DNA from: VRUE01 sp963717375
GTDB taxonomy: Bacteria; Actinomycetota; Thermoleophilia; Solirubrobacterales; 70-9
DNA: 64,000 nt
Assembly: GCA_963717375.1 (NCBI GenBank)
Contig: OY970329.1
Span: 186,001 to 250,000, forward strand
Direction: 5' to 3'
Below the pieces are notes generated by a model, which was given only the letters and a program-made list of their open reading frames with translations, ran no database searches and was not told the origin of the DNA. The position numbers were made by a program, and so were the translations under genes. This document shows positions 22,891 through 30,949 of this stretch, one piece after another (within the stretch, counting starts at the first letter, position 1; every line of letters begins with the position of its first letter).

Positions 22891-23879
22891 GGTCCCTGGT
22901 CACCGGCGCCCATGGCTTCGTCGCCTCGCACCTGGTGGGCGCGCTACTCGAACGCGGAGACGAGGTGCGAGTGCTCGACCGGCCCGACCCGCGCCTTGCC
23001 GACGTCGGCGGGCCGCGCCGCTCCGGCCTCGACCTGCTCGGCCTGCGCGACCAGGTCGAACTGGCCGAGGGCGACCTGCGCGACGCCGACTCGGTCTCGG
23101 CGGCCGTCGCGGGCTGCGACTCGGTCTTCCACCTGGCCGCCCAGACGATCGTCGGCGTCGCCAGGGACTCGCCGCTCGACACGCTCGAAGTCAACGTGCG
23201 GGGCGCCTGGAACGTCTTCGAGGCCTGCCGTGAGCATGGCGCGTCGCAGGTCGTCTTCGCCTCCTCCGACAAGGCCTACGGCTCCAGCCCGGAGCTCCCA
23301 TACCGCGAGGACTTCCCGCTGCGGGCTGCCAACACCTACGACGCAAGCAAGGCAGCGGCCGACATCGTCGCTCGCAGCTACGCCGCCACCTACGGCTTGC
23401 CGCTGGCCGTCACCCGCTTCGCCAACATCTACGGCGGCGGCGATCTCAATTTCTCGCGGCTGATCCCCGAGACCACGATCGCCGTGCTCGACGGCCGCCC
23501 ACCGGTGATCCGCTCCGATGGCAGCCCGGAGCGCGATTTTCTCCACGTGGATGACGCCGTCTCGGCTTACCTCGCGATCGCCGGGGCGCTTGATGCCGAC
23601 GGTACGCGGGGGGAGGCATTCAACGCCGGCGGCGAGCGGCCGCACTCGGTCCGCGAGGTCGTCGATTTGATCGCGGCCGCCGCCGGAGCCGGCATCGAAC
23701 CCGAATACCTGGGCTCGGGCACGCCGGACGGGGAGATCGACCGCCAGTACGTCGACTCGACCAAGCTGCGCGAGCTGACCGGCTGGCGCCCCGAGGTCGA
23801 TCTCGCGACCGGCATCGATCGCACCCTCGATTGGTACCGGGCCCACCCGGAGGCTCGGCCTGCAAAGGTTTCCGTCTAA
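22887..23879 (+). CDS. NAD-dependent sugar epimerase/dehydratase (CDP-glucose 4,6-dehydratase-like)
   Basis: A 330-residue extended SDR. TGAHGFVASHL is the NAD-binding glycine motif, ASSDKAYGSSPELPY is the strand typical of RfbG-type dehydratases, YDASK holds the catalytic Tyr and Lys, and RFANIYGGGD follows. With the preceding nucleotidyltransferase it would turn Glc-1-P into CDP-4-keto-6-deoxyglucose, the precursor of CDP-deoxysugars for surface glycans. GTG at 22887 overlaps the upstream stop (GTGA). The specificity for CDP- over dTDP-sugars is inferred from the SSDKAYG motif and the partner gene. Confidence 0.85.
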   Translation: MRSLVTGAHGFVASHLVGALLERGDEVRVLDRPDPRLADVGGPRRSGLDLLGLRDQVELAEGDLRDADSVSAAVAGCDSVFHLAAQTIVGVARDSPLDTLEVNVRGAWNVFEACREHGASQVVFASSDKAYGSSPELPYREDFPLRAANTYDASKAAADIVARSYAATYGLPLAVTRFANIYGGGDLNFSRLIPETTIAVLDGRPPVIRSDGSPERDFLHVDDAVSAYLAIAGALDADGTRGEAFNAGGERPHSVREVVDLIAAAAGAGIEPEYLGSGTPDGEIDRQYVDSTKLRELTGWRPEVDLATGIDRTLDWYRAHPEARPAKVSV

Positions 23880-23881
23880 TC

Positions 23882-24679
23882 ATGTGCGGGCGATTCACGG
23901 TCACTGCCAAAGACACGAAAACGATCGCCGACAAGTTCCAGGTCGAGCTGGAGAAGGCGCTGGAGCGGAACTCGGCCGGGCAGGCACCGCCGCCCTCGAA
24001 GGAGCGGGCGAAAAAAGTCGAGTCGGCACTGGGACGGTTCAACGTGGCGCCGACCCAGGAGATTCTCACCGTGCGTTCCTCGCCGGACCCCGACGAGGCC
24101 GCCCGCGGCGAGCGCGAGGCTCGGCTGATGCGCTGGGGCCTGGTGCCGCGCTGGGCCAAGGACCTCAAAGTCGGCTACCGGATGATCAACGCCAAGGCCG
24201 AGAACCTCACCTCAAGCCGCGCCTACTCGCCCCTGGTCGGCAAGTTCCGCCATCGCTGCTTGATCGTCGCCGACGGCTTCTACGAGTGGATGGTGGCGGA
24301 GGATCCGAAGCAGCCGCGCCAGCCCTGGCGCTTCACCGTCGACGGCGGCGAGCCGTTCGCCTTCGCCGGCATCTGCACCCGCAAGGAGTGGGAGGACCCC
24401 GAGGACCGCGGTTTCGACGACGGTTGGCTCTACAGCTGCACGATCGTCACCACCACGCCGAACGAGCTGGTCGCCAAGGTCCATGACCGGATGCCGGCGA
24501 TCCTGCCGAGCCCGGAGGCCGAAGCGGCCTGGCTGCGGCCCGACCTCGAGCTGGAGGACGCGATCGCGATGTGCGGGCCGCTGCCGGCCGACCGGATGGA
24601 CAGCGCCCCCGCCAACCCGAAGCTGAACAAGGTCGGCAAAGGCAGCGAGGAAGGCCCCGAGCTGCTTGTCGCGCCCTAA
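23882..24679 (+). CDS. SRAP domain protein (HMCES/YedK), abasic-site shielding
   Basis: A protein of 265 residues. The start MCGRF leaves Cys2 at the N-terminus after methionine removal; in YedK and HMCES this Cys forms a thiazolidine crosslink with abasic sites in single-stranded DNA. Other family signatures are RFNVAPTQEIL, LMRWGLVPRWAKD, MINAKAENL, CLIVADGFYEW and the late HDRMPAIL with the catalytic His. ATG 23882 is the only start that exposes the Cys. It follows the dehydratase stop by 2 bp but lacks a clear Shine-Dalgarno. The gene converges with a membrane-anchored protein and overlaps its stop by 4 bp. Confidence 0.93.
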   Translation: MCGRFTVTAKDTKTIADKFQVELEKALERNSAGQAPPPSKERAKKVESALGRFNVAPTQEILTVRSSPDPDEAARGEREARLMRWGLVPRWAKDLKVGYRMINAKAENLTSSRAYSPLVGKFRHRCLIVADGFYEWMVAEDPKQPRQPWRFTVDGGEPFAFAGICTRKEWEDPEDRGFDDGWLYSCTIVTTTPNELVAKVHDRMPAILPSPEAEAAWLRPDLELEDAIAMCGPLPADRMDSAPANPKLNKVGKGSEEGPELLVAP

Positions 24680-25386
24680 CCCGGCAGGGAGCCCGCGGTG
24701 CGGACCGTTGCCGAGCCGGCCGCGTTCTCGACCGTGCAGGACATGCGGGCGGCGGGCTTTGCCGTCGTGCGCCAGATCGAGACGAAGGGCAATTCCAGGT
24801 CCTGCTTAGGACGGCCGCTCGGCAGTCCCAACTTCCAGACCTGCTGCCCGACCCGATAGGGCGGCCACTCGACGACGATGCCTTTCTCGGTCGTGTAGCG
24901 CTTGCCGAACACGTCGCTGACGTCGACCGAGGCGAGTTCGGTGCTGTGCGAGCTGAACTCGACCAGCGAGGTTTCCGGCGTGTCCTGTTCGAAGAGGTCT
25001 TCGCTGGAGCGCGGGTAGGCGGCGCGGCTCTTATGGGTTTGGGCGATGAGGGTCCGCTGCGGCACGTGCGTCGTGCAGCTGAGGCGGCCGTGGCCGATCG
25101 CCGAGCCGGCGTCGATCGTCAGCACGGCCGAGACCCGAAAGAGCGTGTAGTCGCTGATGTTCGGTTCGGTCGAGCGGATTTCCGCATCGGCGAGGCGCAT
25201 TTGCCCGCCCCCCGGAATCGCGGCCGGCTTCGACTTCGCCATCGGCGCTTCTTCGATCCATTCCAGGGTCGCCGCGCCAATCGGCTCGTCGGTGCTGAGC
25301 ACCGCGGCCGCGACGGTCGCGAGCAGGCCGATCGCGATCACGATCAGCGCTCCGCGCGGCGGGCGAATCTGCCTCTCGTCGGCCAT
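24676..25386 (-). CDS. Membrane-anchored extracytoplasmic protein of unknown function
   Basis: A protein of 236 residues from the ATG at 25384-25386. A short positive N-terminus (MADERQIRPPRG) and one membrane helix (about 13-31, ALIVIAIGLLATVAAAVL) precede an extracytoplasmic domain rich in beta strands, with LSCTTHVPQ and a C-terminal RMSCTVENAAG whose two Cys could pair. No catalytic signature is recognised. It is probably a single-pass cell-envelope protein. It overlaps SRAP convergently by 4 bp and is divergent from the hydrolase at 25460, with which it shares an upstream gap of about 70 bp. I do not assign a function. Confidence 0.65.
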   Translation of the reverse strand: MADERQIRPPRGALIVIAIGLLATVAAAVLSTDEPIGAATLEWIEEAPMAKSKPAAIPGGGQMRLADAEIRSTEPNISDYTLFRVSAVLTIDAGSAIGHGRLSCTTHVPQRTLIAQTHKSRAAYPRSSEDLFEQDTPETSLVEFSSHSTELASVDVSDVFGKRYTTEKGIVVEWPPYRVGQQVWKLGLPSGRPKQDLELPFVSIWRTTAKPAARMSCTVENAAGSATVRTAGSLPG

Positions 25387-25459
25387 GGGGCGCGACAGTA
25401 TTGGAAGCGGCAGCGGATACGCGGGCATCCGCTGCCGGGCGCCGAGCTACCGTAGGTGC

Positions 25460-26380
25460 GTGGCCGATCCAGCGAAGTCGTCTGACAAAGCGAACGTGAG
25501 TTTCAAGACCGCCGAGCTTCACGGCCGTGAGATCAGCTACCTAGGCGGCGGCCAGGGATCGGCTCTGCTGATGATCCACGGCATAGCCGTCAGCTCCGAG
25601 CACTGGCGCGACGTGCTCGAGCCGCTGGCCGACCACCACACCATCGTTGCTCCCGACCTGCCCGGTCACGGTATGTCCGTGGGGGGTCCCGGCGACTACT
25701 CGCTGGGCAATCTCGCCACCGGCCTGCGCGACCTCCTGCTCACGTTGGGCCACGAGCGCGCGACGCTGGTCGGTCACTCGCTCGGCGGCGGGATCGCGAT
25801 GCAGTTTGCCTACCAATTCCCGGAGATGGTCGAGCGCCTCGTCCTCGTCTCCAGCGGCGGTCTGGGATCCGAGGTCAGCCCCGTGTTGAGAGCGGCCGCG
25901 CTCCCCGGCGCCGACCTCTTTATCGCGGCGACGGCAGGCGTGGGGGAGAAAGCCGGCAGCGCTATTGCGCGCGGCATGGCGGCGGTGGGGATGAGGCCCG
26001 GCCCCGACGTGGCCGAGGTGGCGCGCGGCTACGCGGCCCTCGCGGAGCCGGAGCGCCGCAAGGCGTTCCTGGCGACGCTGCGTTCGGTGGTCGGCACGAA
26101 AGGCCAAGAGGTCTCGGCCTCGGATCGTCTCTACCTGGCCGAGGAGGTGCCGGTGCTGATCGTCTGGGGCGCCCGTGACCCGATCATTCCGGTCCGCCAC
26201 GGCGAAGAAGCTCACGAGGCGCTGCCCGGTAGCCAGTTGGAGATCTTCGAGGGGGCCGGCCACATGCCCCAGGTCGAGCAACCTGTTCGCTTCATCGCCG
26301 TACTGGAACGCTTCCTCGCCGAGAACGAGCCCGCCAACTTCGACCGCGAGGAGTGGCTGGCCCGGCTCAAGACCGACTGA
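25460..26380 (+). CDS. Alpha/beta hydrolase
   Basis: A protein of 306 residues. The oxyanion HGIAVSSEHW, nucleophile elbow GHSLGG with S107, the acid in VWGARDPIIP and the catalytic His in GAGHMPQVEQP complete the triad of the fold. The cap region (about 140-215) is rich in Ala and Gly. This subgroup includes esterases, meta-cleavage hydrolases and haloperoxidase-like enzymes; the substrate is not predictable. GTG 25460 is chosen because the homologous N-terminus (HGREISYLGGGQGSALLMIHG) begins soon after, though the Shine-Dalgarno is weak. The frame extends further upstream into the divergent gene and was trimmed. Confidence 0.83.
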   Translation: MADPAKSSDKANVSFKTAELHGREISYLGGGQGSALLMIHGIAVSSEHWRDVLEPLADHHTIVAPDLPGHGMSVGGPGDYSLGNLATGLRDLLLTLGHERATLVGHSLGGGIAMQFAYQFPEMVERLVLVSSGGLGSEVSPVLRAAALPGADLFIAATAGVGEKAGSAIARGMAAVGMRPGPDVAEVARGYAALAEPERRKAFLATLRSVVGTKGQEVSASDRLYLAEEVPVLIVWGARDPIIPVRHGEEAHEALPGSQLEIFEGAGHMPQVEQPVRFIAVLERFLAENEPANFDREEWLARLKTD

Positions 26381-26395
26381 ATACGCTCACTGAAA

Positions 26396-26469
26396 CGCGC
26401 CCGACAGGATTCGAACCTGTGACCTTTCGCTCCGGAGGCGAACGCTCTATCCAGCTGAGCTACGGGCGC
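26396..26469 (-). tRNA. tRNA-Arg (anticodon CCG)
   Basis: On the minus strand a 74-nt cloverleaf folds completely. It has a 7-bp acceptor GCGCCCG/CGGGCGC with discriminator G, a GCTC/GAGC D stem, anticodon stem TTCGC/GCGAA with loop CTCCGGA (anticodon CCG, reading CGG), and T arm ACAGG-TTCGAAT-CCTGT. CCA is not encoded. It lies just after the hydrolase gene and is uninterrupted by an intron. A PD-(D/E)XK nuclease gene lies 80 bp away on the other strand. Confidence 0.97.
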
Positions 26470-26551
26470 CCGGTGAGCAGCTTAGTCCGTCATCGCAGCG
26501 AGGGGCGATACGAACATATGTTCTATCCGACTCAGCTCCTAAGGTTGGCCG

Positions 26552-27022
26552 ATGAAGCGCCCAACGAGCGGCAACGAGGCGGAGGCAATGGTTTTGGGTG
26601 CGCTCACGCGGCGCAATTTCGATGTGCTGGTGCCCTTTGGTGATGGACACTCCTACGACTTGGCTATTCATCTAAGCGGCACGACGTTCCTACGGGTTCA
26701 GTGCAAGACCGCTTGGCGGCGCGGCGGATGTCTCATCTTCAAATGCCGCACGAGTGATCATGGTCGCGGCCACCAAAGCTATGCCGGGCTCGCCGACATT
26801 TTTGGCGTCTACCTGCCACCCACACAATCGGTTTACCTCGTACCCATTGGCGCGGTGGCTGACTTTGAGGGGAGGCTGCGGTTGGAGCCGACACGAAATA
26901 ACCAGCGGCGCGGAGTGCGCCCGGCGGCGGACTATGAGATCGATCGGTGGTCGCTTGATTCCCTGCGGAAGGTCGCTGACGATCCAGACCTAGGCAGCGA
27001 CCTTGCTTTGTCCGTCGCGTAG
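26552..27022 (+). CDS. PD-(D/E)XK nuclease-like protein beside tRNA-Arg
   Basis: A protein of 156 residues. GNEAEAMVLGAL gives the N-terminal Glu helix, YDLAIHL the metal Asp, and RVQCKTA the QxK variant of the (D/E)xK core, followed by the IDRW-type C-terminus. The whole matches the small PD-(D/E)XK endonuclease family that includes the group I intron homing enzyme I-Ssp6803I, itself found in a tRNA intron, and many stand-alone proteins of unknown role. ATG 26552 is 80 bp from the tRNA-Arg gene, and codon choice is less GC-rich than in neighbours. Likely acquired by transfer. It could be a homing-type, restriction-like or repair nuclease. Confidence 0.7.
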   Translation: MKRPTSGNEAEAMVLGALTRRNFDVLVPFGDGHSYDLAIHLSGTTFLRVQCKTAWRRGGCLIFKCRTSDHGRGHQSYAGLADIFGVYLPPTQSVYLVPIGAVADFEGRLRLEPTRNNQRRGVRPAADYEIDRWSLDSLRKVADDPDLGSDLALSVA

Positions 27023-27036
27023 GCTCGCAGGCTCGC

Positions 27037-28011
27037 ATGGATCTCTCGGCGATCTTTCTCGGCACCGGTGGCTCGGTTCCCTCGGCGCGGCGCTCGACCG
27101 CTAGCGTGATGCTGGTCCGGGGCGGCAAACGGATGATGTTCGACTGCGGCGAAGGGACGCAGCGCCAACTGCAGCGCTCGCTCGGCCTGACGCAGGTTGA
27201 CGAGATCTACCTCACCCACTTTCACGCCGATCACATCCTCGGCCTGCCGGGTCTGCTGAAGACCTACGACCTGACCGCCCGCGAGGATCCCCTGACGATC
27301 TACGGGCCGCGCGGGCTGCACGATCTCTTCAAGACGCTGGGCCGGCTGATCGGCCGCACTGACTACGACATCGACCTGGTCGAAGTGGAGCCCGGCGACG
27401 CCGTCCGCCACGATGGAGCCGAGGTGCGGGCCTTCGCGACCGAGCACAGCATGCGCGCCAACGGCTACGTGCTGGCGGAGCAGGAGCGCCCCGGCCGTTT
27501 CGACCCGGAGACGGCCAAGCACCTTGGGGTTGCCGAAGGCCCGGCTTTCGCGGCTCTGCAGCGAGGCGAGGAGGTCGAGGGCAGCGCCGGCCCGGTGCGT
27601 CCGGGCGACGTGATGGGCGACTCGCGCCCCGGCCGTACGGTCGCGCTCACCGGCGACACCTCTCCCTGCCACTCGACGGTTCAAGCCGCGGCCGACGCCG
27701 AGCTGCTGATTCACGACGCCAGCTTTTCCGAGGAGGAGGTCCAGCGGGCCGCCGACACGGGCCACTCCACCGTGGGTCAAGCCGCCTCGGTCGCCCGTGA
27801 AGCCCACGTGAAAATGCTCGCCCTCGTCCACATCTCCTCCCGCTACCACGTCGGCACGGTCCTTGAGGAGGCTCGAGAGGTCTTCGAGCCGAGCTTCGCC
27901 CCCCGCGACTTCGACGTGATCGAAATCCCTTTCCCCGAGCGGGGAGACCCGAAGCTCGTGCCGAACGGGGCGCGGGAAAGAAACGAGCAAGAGCCTGAGC
28001 CGAGCGTCTAG
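27037..28011 (+). CDS. rnz: Ribonuclease Z (tRNA 3' processing endonuclease)
   Basis: A 324-residue MBL-fold nuclease. It has THFHADHILGLPG as the metal motif, FDCGEGTQRQL and the N-terminal FLGTGGSVPSARRSTAS typical of RNase Z, a GDTSPC segment, and HSTVGQAA near the C-terminus with the last metal His at ALVHISSRYH. It cuts tRNA precursors after the discriminator so that CCA can be added. The nearby tRNA-Arg lacks an encoded CCA, so it needs this enzyme. ATG 27037 follows a small direct repeat of GGCTCGCA. The next element is the pyr leader. Confidence 0.92.
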   Translation: MDLSAIFLGTGGSVPSARRSTASVMLVRGGKRMMFDCGEGTQRQLQRSLGLTQVDEIYLTHFHADHILGLPGLLKTYDLTAREDPLTIYGPRGLHDLFKTLGRLIGRTDYDIDLVEVEPGDAVRHDGAEVRAFATEHSMRANGYVLAEQERPGRFDPETAKHLGVAEGPAFAALQRGEEVEGSAGPVRPGDVMGDSRPGRTVALTGDTSPCHSTVQAAADAELLIHDASFSEEEVQRAADTGHSTVGQAASVAREAHVKMLALVHISSRYHVGTVLEEAREVFEPSFAPRDFDVIEIPFPERGDPKLVPNGARERNEQEPEPSV

Positions 28012-28040
28012 CGCCGCGCCTGCTGCTAGCCTCGGGGCCG

Positions 28041-28073
28041 TCCTTTAACCAGGCCCTGTGAGGCCAGGAAGGA
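28041..28073 (+). promoter_or_regulatory. PyrR-binding RNA hairpin in the pyr operon leader
   Basis: The sequence folds with TCCTT (28041-28045) pairing with AAGGA (28069-28073), CC (28049-28050) with GG (28067-28068), and GGCC with GGCC around the loop CTGTGA (28056-28061). CCCTGTGAGGCC fits the PyrR binding-loop consensus (U/C)CCnGnGAGGC(U/C). The 3' strand contains the GGAAGGAAG that serves as ribosome binding site for pyrR (GTG at 28087). Binding of UMP-loaded PyrR would therefore hide the site and repress translation, as known for mycobacterial pyr leaders. No terminator hairpin follows. Confidence 0.8.
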
Positions 28074-28086
28074 AGTAGAGAGTTCA

Positions 28087-28647
28087 GTGAGCGAGAAGGT
28101 CGTGCTTGAGCACGACGATTTGAGGCGAACGCTGCGGCGGATCGCCCACGAGATCGCCGAGAAGAACCCGGCCCCCGATGCTTTGGCGATCGTCGGAATC
28201 CACACTCGCGGTGCCTTGCTCGCCCGTCGGCTGCACGCGTTGCTGACCGAGCTGAGCGACGCTGAGGTTCCGATCGGCGACGTCGACATCTCCTTTTATC
28301 GCGACGACGTCGGGGCGAAGTCACCCGCTTCGCAGCCGGTGGTCCACGCCTCGCACATCGACTTCGACCTCGCCGACCGCACGGTCGTGCTCGTCGATGA
28401 CGTCCTTTTCACCGGCCGCACGGTCCGCGCCGCGATCGACGCGCTCTTTGACTACGGGCGCCCGCAACGGGTCCAGCTCGCCGTGCTCTGCGACCGCGGT
28501 CACCGCGAGCTGCCAATCCGCCCCGACTACGTCGGCAAGAACCTGCCGACCGCACGCGAGGAGCGGGTCAACGTGCGGCTCGAGGAGCTCGACGGGGCCG
28601 ACGAAGTGACGATCTCCGTGCCCCGGGCCGCCGAGGTGGGCGCATGA
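28087..28647 (+). CDS. pyrR: Bifunctional pyr operon regulator/uracil phosphoribosyltransferase
   Basis: A 186-residue type I phosphoribosyltransferase fold. The PRPP loop is VVLVDDVLFTGRTVRAAIDAL, and GIHTRGALLARRL is the pyrophosphate loop. PyrR binds its leader RNA when UMP or UTP is high and also converts uracil to UMP. GTG 28087 is used because the homologous N-terminus (VLEHDDLRRTLRRIAHEI) follows directly. It is the first gene of the operon; its stop overlaps the pyrB ATG. The binding hairpin upstream predicts autoregulation. Confidence 0.95.
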   Translation: MSEKVVLEHDDLRRTLRRIAHEIAEKNPAPDALAIVGIHTRGALLARRLHALLTELSDAEVPIGDVDISFYRDDVGAKSPASQPVVHASHIDFDLADRTVVLVDDVLFTGRTVRAAIDALFDYGRPQRVQLAVLCDRGHRELPIRPDYVGKNLPTAREERVNVRLEELDGADEVTISVPRAAEVGA

Positions 28648-29606
28648 GGCACCTGCTTTCGATCGACCAGCTCTCCAAAACAGAGATCGAGGCGATCCTC
28701 GACCGCGCCGAGAGCTTCGCCGAGGTCGGCCGGCGCGACATCAAGAAGGTGCCGACCCTGCGCGGCCGCACCGTCGTCACCCTCTTCTACGAGTCGAGCA
28801 CCCGCACCAGCTCCTCCTTCGAGCTGGCCGCGAAGCGGCTCTCCGCCGACCTCGTCTCGGTCAAGGCGGCCGGCTCTTCGGTCGACAAGGGCGAGTCGCT
28901 GAAGGACACGATCGCCACCCTCTCCGCTTACGAACCGGCGGCGATAGTGCTGCGCCACCCGCACGCCGGCGCCGCCGACCTTGTGGCCAAGTGGGCGGAC
29001 GCGGCGGTCATCAACGCCGGTGACGGCAAGCACGAGCATCCGAGCCAGGCTCTGCTCGATGTCTACACGCTGCGGCGCCGGCTCGGCTCGCTCGAAGGCA
29101 AGCGGGTCTGGATCGTCGGCGACGTTCTGCACAGCCGCGTCGCCCGCTCCAACTTGATCGCCTTCAAGGCGATGGGTGCGGAGCTGACCGTCTGCGGCCC
29201 ACCGGCGCTGATCCCGCGCGGGCTGGAGCAGCTCGGCTGCGAGGTGACCCACTCGCTCGATCGCCTCGGCGAGGCCGACGTGATCTACGCCCTGCGCCTG
29301 CAGCGCGAGCGGATGCGGGAGAGCTTCGTGCCCTCGATCCAGGAGTACGCGGCCCACTTCCAAATCGACTCGCGCCGGCTCGGCCGCCGTCAGCTGCTGA
29401 TGCACCCGGGTCCGGTCAACCGCGGCGTCGAGCTCTCCGGCGAGGTGATCGACTCACCGCAGTCGCTGGTCGCCGAGCAGGTCGCCTCCGGCCTGGTCGT
29501 GCGGATGGCGATCCTCTACGAGTTGCTCGCATCCAACGACGAAAAACCGGTCCCCGCCCACGGCGACAGCGCCGAACAGCCGACTCCGATCGGGCAGCCG
29601 GCGTGA
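28644..29606 (+). CDS. pyrB: Aspartate carbamoyltransferase catalytic chain
   Basis: A protein of 320 residues catalysing carbamoyl phosphate plus aspartate to carbamoyl aspartate, the committed pyrimidine step. The carbamoyl-phosphate loop FYESSTRTSSSFE, the loop Ser/Lys segment SSVDKGESLKDT, RHPHAGAADL, DGKHEHPSQALLD and MHPGPVNRGVEL are all present. No regulatory pyrI gene is seen, as usual in actinobacteria. ATG 28644 overlaps the pyrR stop (ATGA), and its own stop overlaps pyrC (GTGA). A 20-residue polar tail at the C-terminus is extra to the core. Confidence 0.96.
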   Translation: MRHLLSIDQLSKTEIEAILDRAESFAEVGRRDIKKVPTLRGRTVVTLFYESSTRTSSSFELAAKRLSADLVSVKAAGSSVDKGESLKDTIATLSAYEPAAIVLRHPHAGAADLVAKWADAAVINAGDGKHEHPSQALLDVYTLRRRLGSLEGKRVWIVGDVLHSRVARSNLIAFKAMGAELTVCGPPALIPRGLEQLGCEVTHSLDRLGEADVIYALRLQRERMRESFVPSIQEYAAHFQIDSRRLGRRQLLMHPGPVNRGVELSGEVIDSPQSLVAEQVASGLVVRMAILYELLASNDEKPVPAHGDSAEQPTPIGQPA

Positions 29607-30949
29607 GCTTGAGCCAGCTCGACATCCGCGCCGGAGAGGGCGCGGACCTGGTCCTGCGCCGGGCCACCGTGCTCGATCCGGTCGCGGGCATAGACGGCCG
29701 GCACGACGTGGTGATCCGCTACGGAAAGATCGCCGAACTGGCGGCGCCGGGCGATGCCGCCGCCGATGGCCTCGAGGAGATCGACGCCAGCACCCTGCAC
29801 GCTTTTCCCGCCTTCTTCGACCCGCACGTCCACCTGCGCACGCCCGGTCAAGAGCACAAGGAGGACATCGAGACCGGCAGTCGCTCCGCCGCCGCCGGCG
29901 GCTACTGCGGCGTACTGGCGATGGCCAACACCGAGCCGCCGGTTTCCACGCCGGCGGACATCGAGGCCCTGCGTGCCGGCGCCCGCGCCGCCGCCTGCGT
30001 GCGGATCGGCTTTCTCGCCACCGTGACCCGTGCGATGCAGGGCGAGGAGCTGACCGAGATGGCCTCGCTGCGCGAGGCCGGCGCGATTGGCTTCAGTGAC
30101 GACGGCCTGCCGATCCGCAGCGCGAACCTGCTGCGCCGCGCCCTGCAGTACCAGCGGCTCTGCGGCGGCGCGATCGCGCTACACGAGGAGGACCCCGACC
30201 TCTCCGGCGCCGGGGTGATGCACGAGGGCCCGGTCTCCGCCGTGCTCGGCCTCGAAGGCATTCCCTCGGTCTCGGAGTCGACGATGATCGCCCGTGACGC
30301 CGCCCTCGCCGGCTATGAGGACGGTCGCATCCACGTCCAGCACCTCTCCGCCGCCGAGTCGGTCGAGGCCGTGCGGGCGGCGAAGGCCGCGGGCGTGCGG
30401 ATCAGTTGCGAGGCTTCGCCCCATCACCTCTGTCTCACCGACGAGGAGGTCCGCAGCCTCGATCCGCACCGCTTCAAGATGAACCCGCCGCTGCGCTCCG
30501 AGGCCGACCGCCAGGCCCTGATCGACGGGCTCCGCGACGGCACGATCGACTGCGTCGCCACCGACCATGCTCCGCACGCGCCGGAGGAAAAGGAGGTCCC
30601 CTTCGAGGCCGCGGCGATGGGAGTGACCGGTCTCGAGACCGCCTTTGCCGCCCTGCACACAGAGCTCGTCATGCCCGGCGTGCTCGAGCTCGGCCTCCTG
30701 ATCGAGCGGATGGCGGGTGGGGCGGAGCCCTTCGATATCGAGCGCGCCTCGCTGGCGCCGGGAAGCGAGGCCAACATCGCCCTCTGTGACCTCAACGCCG
30801 AGTGGACGGTAGGCGAGGACGGCTACGAGAGCCGCTCGTCGAATTCATGGTGCGACGGCAAAAAGCTGACCGGACGCGTGCTGATGACCCTCGCCGGCGG
30901 CCAGGTCGCCTACCGCCTGCGCAGCTTCTCGCTGGGGGTGGCCGCATGA
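29603..30949 (+). CDS. pyrC: Dihydroorotase
   Basis: A 448-residue class I (multifunctional-type) dihydroorotase of the amidohydrolase superfamily. Metal ligands appear in FDPHVHLRTPGQEHKED, SCEASPHHLCLTDE and ATDHAPHAPEEKEVPFE, and the GFSDDGLPI stretch precedes the bridging-ligand region. It cyclises carbamoyl aspartate to dihydroorotate. GTG 29603 overlaps the pyrB stop; the carA ATG overlaps its stop, giving an unbroken translational chain. Confidence 0.95.
   Translation: MSLSQLDIRAGEGADLVLRRATVLDPVAGIDGRHDVVIRYGKIAELAAPGDAAADGLEEIDASTLHAFPAFFDPHVHLRTPGQEHKEDIETGSRSAAAGGYCGVLAMANTEPPVSTPADIEALRAGARAAACVRIGFLATVTRAMQGEELTEMASLREAGAIGFSDDGLPIRSANLLRRALQYQRLCGGAIALHEEDPDLSGAGVMHEGPVSAVLGLEGIPSVSESTMIARDAALAGYEDGRIHVQHLSAAESVEAVRAAKAAGVRISCEASPHHLCLTDEEVRSLDPHRFKMNPPLRSEADRQALIDGLRDGTIDCVATDHAPHAPEEKEVPFEAAAMGVTGLETAFAALHTELVMPGVLELGLLIERMAGGAEPFDIERASLAPGSEANIALCDLNAEWTVGEDGYESRSSNSWCDGKKLTGRVLMTLAGGQVAYRLRSFSLGVAA

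Noticed and set aside
26396..26469. Group I intron in the tRNA-Arg next to the nuclease gene
   Set aside because: The tRNA is contiguous with all arms paired, so there is no intron in it.
27022..27040. Direct repeat of GGCTCGCA before rnz as a regulatory site
   Set aside because: Two 8-bp copies in GC-rich DNA are within chance and no further structure supports it.
28036..28080. Resemblance of GGCCAGGAAGGAAG to the conserved core of SRP RNA
   Set aside because: The rest of the SRP fold is missing, and the PyrR loop consensus plus the position directly before pyrR explain it better.
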